64,000 nucleotides of DNA, taken from the NCBI GenBank assembly GCA_963576725.1, contig OY755242.1:26285858-26349857 (forward strand), in the 5' to 3' direction. Source of the DNA: Azorinus chamasolen (Eukaryota > Mollusca > Bivalvia > Cardiida > Solecurtidae). How positions within the stretch are numbered: position 1 is the stretch's first letter; the number at the start of each line of letters is the position of its first letter. Position numbers and translations under genes: made by a program. Of this stretch, positions 20,538 to 31,600 are shown piece after piece. A model generated the notes under the pieces. The model saw nothing but the letters and a program-made list of their open reading frames with translations. It was not told the origin of the DNA and ran no database searches.

Positions 20538-20621
20538 CAAAACCTGTAGTTTGGATATCCCTATAAATCGCAAGACTAAGGTTCTCCCTTGTCCTATTTT
20601 AGAAGGTTTCTCCTGCGTTAA

Positions 20622-20830
20622 TACAGTAAAGCCCCGCTAATGCGACCACTTAATGAATAAACATGGGTGCCTGTATAAGCAGGTGGTTGCTTAATGTAGG
20701 ACAAAAGTAATGCAGAAAGCTCCTCTAGGAGCTTTCTGCATTACTTTTGTCCTGCATTAAGCTACCACCTGCATCTAGCACCCAGAATTATACCTCTTTT
20801 AGGTGGTCGCATTAGCGGAACTTTACTGTA
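20622..20830. repeat. Family C MITE, reference copy, in the TM2 gene 3' region
   Basis: TACAGTAAAGCCCCGCTAAT-GCGACCAC is mirrored by GTGGTCGCATTAGCGGAACTTTACTGTA. The central 94 bp (20679-20772) is a palindrome with only about two mismatches in 47-bp arms, centred on GCTCCTCTAGGAGC. TA flanks and CAGTA ends fit pogo/Tigger-type MITEs. It starts 17 bp after the stop codon of the TM2 gene, so it is probably transcribed in its 3' UTR. Confidence 0.9.
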
Positions 20831-20847
20831 CCAGCTATAAGGCGGTT

Positions 20848-22640
20848 TCAGAGATGTACATTATCAACTCCATTAGCATTACTATTACCCACACCGGAAG
20901 ATGTTTCGTTTGAATTTTGTTCTTGTCCTACTATTACTTTCACATCCTCAGGATTGCTAATTCCATACGCATTATGGTCGTACGCGCCTTGATTGTGGTC
21001 GTAATGTTCTGCGTAAGCATTTTGGTCGTGATTTTCTGCGTAACCATTCTGGTCGTAATTTTCTGGGTAACTAGATTGGTCGTAATTTTCTGGGTACGTG
21101 TTGTGGTCGTACTGTGCATTTTCGTCGTAATTTTCTGCGTAACCATTTTGTTCGTAATTTTCTGGGTAACTATTTTGGTCGTAATTTTCAGGGTAGCTAT
21201 TTTGGTCGTAGTTTTCTTGGTAAGCGTTTTGATCATACTGGGCATTCTGGTCATAATTTTCTGCGTTTGCATCGTGTTCTGGATATGGAGTATTGTCAGT
21301 GGTATGTTGCTCACCAGTGTGATCTTCATTGTCAGCCGTATTGAAACCATTATACCCCGGATCAGCCGGGTAAGCTCCGCTGTCATAATCGGGAGCTCCC
21401 GTATCGTTTGGAGTGTAAGCATCGTAGTTCTCTTGTACAAGTGCTACTTCTACTTGCTGACCATTGATGTTTGTTTCAGCAATTGCAGCGGCATTCCTTT
21501 CACGATTGTAATTCTCGTTATTTTCATCCGGGTACATTTCTTTGATAACTTCAAAATCGTCCTTCACGTGATTACTGTTGGTGTCCGCATTGTCCTGCCT
21601 CGATCTGGATCTCGGTAATTTGAATTTACTGAAGCAAGTGCAGGCAGAGAATAATCCAAGACAACACCTTTGACAGCGACGTACACTACAGGACTTACAC
21701 GACGGTCTACAAATTCTAAAATCGTTCATGTCTGTATCAGTTATTCTATTGTTGTACTCCTTCAACATGATCGTAAGCCGAAATCCGTCTACCACCCATC
21801 CAATTCCCAAGCATCCCAGAGTGCACGCGTAAAGAATCCCCCATCGCTTACGTTCTAAGTAAAACTGATGAAGACCAAATAATCCAAATGGAAACCAATA
21901 CAAATAGGCCTCATCCGGGTACTTGTGTTGATCTTCATTTGCATACCGTTCGTAAAGTACTGGAAGTCGAAGCATATCGAAGATCCACCCAAAGCCAAAC
22001 ATACCTAAAGTCGCGACATAAAATCCCCCGTTTAAATATCGTTCAAGGTAAAAATGATGAGCACCGAATATGCCTAGGGGCGATATGCACAAAGTGTAAG
22101 CTGTAATTTTTGTCATTCCATGGTCACTGGTTGGATCGTTGGCAGCCTTTACAAGGCCTTTCATACGGAATAAATCCACAATCCACCCCATCCCAAAAAT
22201 CCCTAACGAACATGTGTAGAGAATTCCTAATGCATAGTTTCCGAGATAATAATGATAAGCGCCGAACAATCCGAATGGCGGAAATGCCATGATGTAAGCA
22301 GTCCCAACCGACTTCTTGTCCAATCCTGCTTTCCGAACTAATTTTCGCATTCTGAACAGGTCCACAATCCATCCTATGCCAAATATTCCAAATGTGAATG
22401 TGTAAATAAGACCTAATTTAATGTCACCTAAGTAATAATGGTAAGCGCCAAATATACCCAAGGGAGATAACCCTAGAATGTATGCAGTTCCGAGAGACTT
22501 CTCTTCTCTCCTGTCATTAAAGTCTTTCACCAGGTAGCGCATTCGGATCAAATCCGCAATCCAGCCAATTGTGAAGACCCCAATGGTACATGCATAGAAT
22601 ATACCAAGCTTTTTGTTGCCAAGGTAGAAGTGGTGAGCTC
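20848..22640 (-). CDS. TM2 gene, coding exon 2 (terminal)
   Basis: Acceptor TTTCTAATTTCAG immediately precedes GAGCTCACCACTTC at 22640. The first two bases complete the Gly84 codon begun in exon 1, giving GLFG-AHHFYLGNKKLG. The exon holds the second half of TM2 unit 2, units 3-6 and the whole tail. The plus-strand and other-frame ORFs over 20917-21618 are shadows of the tail repeat. No canonical AATAAA is seen in the 500 bp after the stop. Confidence 0.92.
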
Positions 22641-25600
22641 CTGAAATTAGAAAGTAAAATCGAATTAAAATTCACTCTGCCAGTGGCATGTCACTGTTTT
22701 CCATTAAATAATCAGTGAGGATGATATTACCTATAGTGCATATATTCACACAGTTGACACTTTAACAGTAGTAATAGTAAAACAATGCAATTTCAAAAGA
22801 ACATGATGTTTGGATATGCTTGTATACTTCCCAGGAGATAACATAGATCAATTTAGCCAACATACTATGCACAGTTAGGCGAAAGCCAGATTAAAATAGG
22901 AATATGTACATGTATGCCATGTGCTTAAAACAAACCATATTCATGCACAGTAGAACTTGTCTTAAGTGACCATCAAAAAGAAGTCCAATTATGGGTCTGT
23001 AAGGCAGATGGTCGCTTAATGTAGTTCAACAGTAATGCAGAAAGCTCCTACAGGAGCTTTCTGTATTACTGTTGTGCTGCATTAAGCAACCAACTGCTTT
23101 TAAAGAGTCCTGTGTTCAATAAATGAATGTTTGCTTAGGACACTTTCTACTGTATACCGAGGGTTTAGAACAAAACATGTCAAGTATTTCCAGGGTGTAA
23201 AGCAAACCCTATACATGTACATGTATTTCTAGGGTGTAAAGAAAACGATGTACACGTATTTCCAGGGTGAAAAGCAAACGATGGACACGTATTTCCAGGG
23301 TGTAAAGCAAACCATGTGCACGTATTTCAAGGGTTTAAAACAAACCATGTACATGTATGTATTTCGAGGGCTTAAAACAACCCGGGTAAATGTACATGTA
23401 TTTGGATAGTTTAAGGCAAACCATTTACATGTATTTGGATAGCTTAGAGCAAACCATATACATATATAGAGCACACCATGTACACGTACGTGTATTTTAA
23501 CGACTTAGAGAAAACTGTGTACGTGAGTGGATGGCTTAGAGCAAGCCATGTACATGTATTTGGATGGATTAAAGCAAACTATGTACATGTATGTGGATGG
23601 CTTAGAGCAAATCATGTACATGTATTTGGATGGATTAGAGCAAACTATGTGCATGTGTGTGGATGGCTTAGAGCAAGACATGTACATGTATTTGGATGGA
23701 TGAGATCAACCCATGTACACGTATTTGAATAACTTATAGCAAACTATGTTAATGCATGTGGATGACTTAGAGCAAGCCATGTATATGTATTTGGGTGGAT
23801 TAGAGCAAACCATGTACATTTATTTGGATGAATGAGAGCAAACCATGTACATATATTGGATGAATGAGAGCAAACCATGTACATATATTGGATGAATGAG
23901 AGCAAACCATGTACACGTATGTGGATGGCATAACGCAAACCATGTACATGTTTATGGACTCCCGTGGCTTAGCTGATAATTGTCCCAAGAACTTTCTTTT
24001 TCTCTTCTTCCACCAGTCGGGTAAAGTAAACCTCTCTAAATCGGATTTAGAAGAGAATAGTTTAGACACGTTTAGGCAGGTGGCTGCTGAATACAGTATG
24101 GAAGTCCTAGAGGAGCTTTCTGTATGACTTTCACCCTGCACTAAGCTGCCGCCTGTCTGAAAGACCGATATTTATACTAAATTAAACGTCCGGTTTAGAT
24201 GAGTTTTACTGTTTATTCATTTCCCACATTCAAGGGACTAAACAGCTGATGTTTCATACTATCCTGATTAACTCTACTATGCCATGCAATTAGTTTCAAC
24301 TCACATTGCCCCCCCCCCCCCATTGTTGTCTAAAAAATAGTGCTTTTGTTCTTTTTTATTATATTACACAACGCGATCAGAGTGCCAAACATTCTGGATT
24401 ATGATGAACCATCCAGTTACTCGACATCTCATCTGGGTCCAAACTGTTGCCAACACGGATTTACCAATAATGTGTCAAGCGTTGTTTTTACTAGGACGTA
24501 TCATTGTTAAAGTATGTAACTATTTCGCTGGAATAGGCGCGAATCCGTGGTAACCTTTGCGACCAGCTTGGGACCAGAGGAGACCCCGAGTAACTAGCGC
24601 CGAGTAACTCGTGCCGAGTAACTCGGCATCTCCTCTGGATCAAAACTGTTTGACACTGATTATATTTCTACTCTCTATAACGGCCACCAAATAACATCAA
24701 CTATTTGTGTTAAATGCAGGTGGCTGCTTAAAGCAAGGTGAAAGTAAAACAGAACTCTCCTACAGGAGCGTTCTGTTTTACTTCCACCTTGCTTTAAGCA
24801 GTCACCTGTCCTAAATACCAACTAATTAACACTATTTAGTGGACGTTATAGAGAAGTTTTACTGTATATAGTATTTGAAAAGAAATGTCAATTTGAAACC
24901 TGAAACACACGATAATCTTAGCTGATCTTTGGCATGAAAAGGTTTAAGTTGCAAAACATCGTGTGTACATGACCGTATCAAACACTTTTAGCTCTTTCGC
25001 AGCCGAATTTTGTCGTCTGCAAAATTAGTCGTTTGCTGCAAATTTTCAATTTTATTTTTCTTCATTTTTTTTTATCTAAAACTATTCACACTAAAACATA
25101 GTGTTTTACTCGACGTCTCATCTGGATCCAAGCTGTTTGTATAGGTAATCACAGGTGCGACACTGGCAGCGAAAGAGTTAAGTAATGTTAAAGTAAAAAT
25201 AATGTTCTCTTAATCTACCCCGTCAACCAAAACGATAATATCATCAATTCGATTAAAAATTAAACATTTATCGTATTCAATTTAACCATTAGCCTACTCA
25301 GACTTGAATCTATGAACACCTTTGTGCATTCAGTGTGGATCAAGATAAAACGTCGAGGAAATCGGCTTCTCATCAGGATCCAAACTGCTTGACACTCTCA
25401 AATTGAGTATATAGCCATGCGTGTACTCATACAGTTCACTTTAAATATATATATATATACATGTAAAGTACAAGTAGACATATATATTCGATTTCGAAGA
25501 AAAATAAATATTTTAACTTTAAGCCTCCTGACGCCAGAATGCTAATGTTAAAGTTTTTATTTTTCTTCCAAAATCCTGTTTTACTACTTTACAAATACAT

Positions 25601-28600
25601 GTGCGAAATTATTAGTCCATACGTCCCTCCCTACATGTTGCCCCCATCTCACAACGTTTAACCCACGGTTCACCCGTATCTCCATAGGTTTTGCCCAAAT
25701 CTCCCAAATGTCTTACCCATATCTCCCTACGGTTTACCCGTATGTCAATAGGTTTTACCCATATCTCTCTCCGTGTTACCCCTATCTCCCAAACGTCGTA
25801 TCCATATCTCCCTACGGTTTACTCGTATCTCCATAGGTTTTACCCCTATCTCCCAAACGTCGTACCCATATCTCCCTACGGTTTACTCGTATCTCCATAG
25901 GGTTTACCCATATCTCTCTCCGTTTAACCAATATCTCCCAGACGTCGTACCTATATCTCCCTACGGTTCACCCGTCTCTCCATAGGGTTTACCCATATCT
26001 CCCAAACGTCGTACCAATATCTCCCAGACGTCGTACAAATATCTCCCAGACGTCGTACCTATATCTCCCTACGGTTTTATTCGTATCTCCATAGGGTTTA
26101 CCCATATCTCCCAAACGTCGTACCCATATCTCCCAGACGTTGTACCCATATCTCCCTACGATTTACCTATATCTCTGTACGTTTCGTCCGTATATCTCTA
26201 CGTTTTATCCATATCTCTCTACGTTTCATCAATATCTCTATAACGGCCACTCTATTGTGTTAATTAGTTGCAGGTGGCTGCTTAAAACAAGGTGAAAGTG
26301 AAACAGAACGCTCCTATAGGTTATAGAGAGGTTTTACTGTATTTCATTCGGGTATTCGGACAGTAAGTTTGAATCTGGATAACCAAAGTATGGCATGACA
26401 AGAACTATTTATAGCAAACGTGTCATATAATTGACCCTTTTGGATAACCACGGTATGGTATGACAAAAACTATTAACAACAAACTTGTCATGTAGTTAAC
26501 ACAATGGACACCTGCAGTATAATTATGCAATTTGTGCCTGACATTATTGTGGTACAGTAAAATCCCGCCGATATGACCACCTAAAATGGGTATACTGCTG
26601 AGTGCTAGATGCGGTAGGCAGCCTAATGCAGGACAAAAGTAATGCAGAAAGCTCCTACAGTAGCTTTCTGTATTACTTTAGTCCTACATTAAGCAACCAC
26701 CTGTTTATAAAGACACCCATGTTTATTTATTAAGTGGTCGCATTAGAGGGGTTCTACTGTATTTGGTTCAGTTTTCAAGTTTCGTTTGGCTTAGCCCTTA
26801 CTCATTTGTAAAACAAAACAAATATTTGCTCAAATTTGGAATAGTACAATTTGCATTATTCCGATTCGATCAAGGATTTGCGGAACTATTGAGCAAGTGT
26901 CAAACAGCTTGGATCCTGATAAGACGCCACGTTACTCTGGATCCATGTCATTTGCAAATGGGACTAAGGTCGGGGCTAGCGGGATATGCCAAACAATCTG
27001 GATCACGAACAAGGTGTCAAACAGACAGCCTTGATCACGATCAAAGTGTCAATCAGTCATTCTGATCACGGTCACAATACATGTGTCAAACTATCTGGAT
27101 CACGAGCAAAGTGTCAAACAGTTTGGATTAGATCAGAGTGTAAAACTGGGTGTCAAACAGTCTGGATCATGAGCAAAGTCAAACAGTCTGGTTCACAAAC
27201 AAAGTACCAATGAGACAGGGTCAAGAACAAAGTGTCAAAGCGTCTGGGTTACGAACACAGAGTCAAACTGGATCACGAACAATGTGTCGAACAGTCTGGA
27301 TCATAGGGATTTAAGTATAGTGTCAAAAAGGCTGGATTACGAACAATGTCAAATAAGCTTATCCCGAAAACAGTGTCAAACAGACTGGATTACGGAGTGT
27401 AAAAGAGTCTGGATACTGAACAAAATGTCAAACAGACTGGATCACCAACGAAGAAGTCTCAAACAGACTGGATCAGGAACACGGTGTCAAACAGGCTGGA
27501 TTACAAATAACGTGCCAAACAGTCTGGATCTAGGTGTGCTGTTGCAAACTATTTGCAAAGGCTATCACAATTGCACATGCATTGTTGAAGGGCTAAACAG
27601 TTCCATTCAGTTAAAAGTAAATGTCCAGTTGAACATCTGTAAATCGACCACCTTATTGATTTAACATAGATGTGTCCTACAGTTGACTGCTTAACCCTTC
27701 TCTTGCTGAATTTTAAAATACATTTCTCCTTCTTTACCCATGCCCTGTTGTATAATCACATATATCTTCACTGTGTACACATATTTCGCTGTGCAATATC
27801 ACTACTGTGGATTGCACTGGTTGCACAATCAACTTGTAAATAGTGCAGACACTGATGAGACAGCTCCTGCAGGAGCTGTCTCGTCTGGGTTTTCACTATT
27901 TACAGGTAGGTATATTGGCGTGAATAGCAAGCGAAGGTAAAGCAGAACGAAAGTAAAGCAGAAGCTCATTTAGGAGATTTCTGTGTTAACCCTTGTCCCA
28001 TTCACCTTTAGCTTGAGAGGATGAGTGAATAACTATGCAAACAGTTTGGATCCAGATGAGACGCCGACTAACTCGGTGTCTCATCAGAATCCAAACTGTT
28101 TTGTATCCTGATTGTATTTTGGTAGACAAATTGATTATAGCTTGACTTTTGAAAATGTAGTGGGTGAAAAATTCTGTAAACATAAATTTGCTCAGCAGGC
28201 TAAAGGTTCAGCTACCATCTGCATTACACTCCTTATAAGCGTTCGGTGTAGAGAGGTATCGCTACACAGATGCCCAAATACCAGGTGTAGGTTAAAACAT
28301 TTTCAAAAATAACCCCTTTGTTTCTCCATCGAACCCTATGTCTCTTCGAAACTATTCTAAAGAGAGGTCACAACACATGGTTTGGTGGAGAAACGAGGAT
28401 TTTAGTATTTGAGCATGCTCTGTAATGCTTCTGTTTTCTAGTACAGTAAACACACACTAGTAGAGAAGAATTTAGATATTTTTAGGCAGGTGGCTGCTTA
28501 ATGCAGGGTGAAAGTAATACAGAAAGCTCCTAGAGCTTTCTGCACTTTCTGCATAACGTTCACCTTGCATTAAGCTGCCATCTGTCTCCACGGCCGATAT

Positions 28601-31600
28601 TTATGCTATTTTTAACGTCCGTTTTAGAGGAGTTTTACTGTACTCTATATTTCAAAGGCCGATACAGGCAGTAAATACATCAATTTTCATTCCCCTGTAA
28701 ATTACACCTTCAATTATATAGATTCGTGGAGGGCCAATATAAACAAGACTCGATAACAAAGAACAAGTGTAAATCAATTTTGTTATCGCATGCTTCCATA
28801 ACATCGCTTAACCCTTTCCATGTTCAATATTTATGTAAGACATAATAGCATCATGGATATGTATTAGCTGAAATTTTAAAACCTAACCTTTTGAATGTTT
28901 TTTTTTGCTTTGGCAAAAACTGTAAAATCAGATCTATATCATGCCAAAAGCAAACAGCAGATTCTGATCAGGCAGCTCTTATAAGAATAGTCTGATCTGT
29001 GTCTACTTTGTGTGCAAATGCGTTAAAAAAGGCGTTTATATGAAGGAAAGGGTTAATCCTTAGTATGGCATTTGTAAACATTTAACCCATTTGCTCCCAC
29101 GATCCCATATATGGGACTTAGGCAAACAGTGTAGACTCTGATCAGACGCCGCATAATGCGGCGTCTGATCAGCGTCTACACTCTTTGCTGATAGGAATTT
29201 CAATATAGAAAAGAAAACAAAACGAAATTGAAAATTTTAACCAGGCACCCCTTAGATAAAAAAAAATGGACTAATCCAATATATAAGCATGGAAGAATCC
29301 ACTGGGAGCAAATGGGTTAATCCAGAACATGACCTTAGATTTCGTCTCAATGCAGTGGCTGCAAACAGAACAAATCCTGATCAGACGATGTGATCATGTG
29401 TCGCTGCTGATGAAGTCTACACTGTTTATTAATGTTCACGTGCAAAAAGTTGTAAATAAAGAGTGTTTGTTTGTTGTTGTTCGTTTATTTGCTTGTTTTA
29501 TATGTACCCACTACGTCTATTCCTGACCCTGGTACATTCTAAACCCTTATCTCAAGGTGTTGTTCCCTTTTTTTCTAGATATATAACACTTTAACCCTTA
29601 TCATATCACACGCGATTCAGTCAGATTGGCAAACAGTTTGGATCCAGACGAGTTGCCGAATAACTCGGTATCCCATGACTCATGAGGATCCAAGCTGTTT
29701 GTCACTCAGACACCCACTTCCTAAATGCATTACGGAGTTGGGTGTAAGTGAAATATACAGCATGTCAAAATTTGAACAGACGTTTTTTGACAGGATAATG
29801 GTTAAAAAAGCAGACGACATTTTGACACGTGGAATGCGCTTAATCCATACGAGCAACATTTAGTCATTTATATGAGCGCTTGATGTGAATGTATGTTACT
29901 TGTGCAAATAGTCAGGATCCAGATTAGATGCCGAATAATTCGGCACCTCATCAGGATCCAAACTGTTTGCTGGTCTCTTATAGTTAGTGTGAAAGAAACG
30001 GAAGAACGAACAATGATGCAGATGAAATATGTTGCAGACGACAATTTATTAGCACACAAAGAGCTACTCGTTTTCCATCATAGGCGAAACCATGGTAATT
30101 TTTGCAAACAGTTTGAATCCTGATGAGACGCCGAGTAAATCGGCGTCTCATCAGGATCCAAACTGTTTGACACTATAATTATGTGTTTTAAAAAATAAAG
30201 ACGAGTGCAATTTGAGACCTGAATCAGACGACACATGTATTTGGCGGCAAAAGGGTTAAACTATTTAAGTGGTTTATATCTTCTACAAGATGTTACTCAA
30301 CCGTCTGGTAGGGTTGGGTACAAAGTCATAGCTTATATTTAATAACCTTTAGTATATTATTTTACAGGACTGTGGATAATATGTGTACATGTATTAGAAA
30401 ATTTAACTGAAATATGTTTGATATTCTCCGCCAATTCCTGTCTTACAGCAAGATGGGGTTTGGCGGAGAAACAGGTCTGAGCGCATATGATCTGCAGCCA
30501 CGAGTAAATTATCGTTACGCAGGTTATCGCTTACTTCGTTTTTGTTAGAATTTCAAAAAAACACAAACTGTAAGTCAAATAGTTTGGATCCTACTGAGAC
30601 TATAAGTCACTGGTCGTCTAATTTGGATCACACCTGTGACGATTAACTCTTTATAAAGTCTGTAAAAGTTGGATCGGGGGCAATTTTGACTACGTCTGGT
30701 GCGATTAAGCTTTTGAGAAATTATTGACCGACTGTCAAACGTGCTGAAAAAACTAAGTCTGCCAAAACACGTAACCGTTGCATTTTTTACTTACGTCTGA
30801 TTAGTAGAAACGTTTGAGAAAACGTTGACCGAGTGTCAAATAGTTTGGATCCTGATGAGACGCCGAGTTACTCTGGATCTGGATCCAAGCTGTTTGCAAC
30901 TGCGGGTCATATCGCGATTAGTGAGATGAGGGTAAAGAGATATTAACCCTTCGCTTGCTGAATTTTAAAATACATTTCTCCTTCTTTACCCATGCCCTGT
31001 TGTATAATTACATATATATTCACTGTGCACAAGTATTTCGCTGTGCAATCACTGCTGTGGGGTACACTTGTTGCACAATCAATCTGTAAATAGTGCAGAC
31101 CCTGATGAGACAGCTCCTGCAGGAGCTGTCTCATCTGGGTCTTCACTATTTACAGGTACGTATATTGACGTGGATAGCAAGCGAAGGGATAAGTTAAGCG
31201 AGCCATTTTCAGTTCGTCAATCCTTTTTAAGTTGAAAGGACGGAGGTGTGTCATTATTTATGTACTGTATTACATGTACACATTCGGGTAGATCATACCA
31301 CCCTGGGTGGGGCTATTTATTAACTTGAGTTGACCCAGTTCGATCGATATTCAGATCTGCGCTTCAAAACTAGGAACCCTTCGAACGAGAGAGGTGGGTT
31401 AACGGGTATTTGTTAACAGTGTAGAGCCCCACATCAAAGTGCTTCTTGGGAAGTCGTTTGAACAGGATACCCTTCGTTTGCCATTCTCAGTTTTTCAAAA
31501 CATTTTACAAGTTTTACTGAATGAATTTACAAATGATGGGCATCGTAAATACGCACTTGAATGGCTGTTTTTATTTCAGGTTATGAACGTATGAGGAAAT

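Noticed and set aside
20917..21618. 233-codon plus-strand ORF
   Set aside because: Antisense shadow of the TM2 protein's 27-bp tail repeat.
23478..23732. 84-codon Val/His/Trp repeat ORF
   Set aside because: 33-bp minisatellite keeps the frame open on both strands; no other coding evidence.
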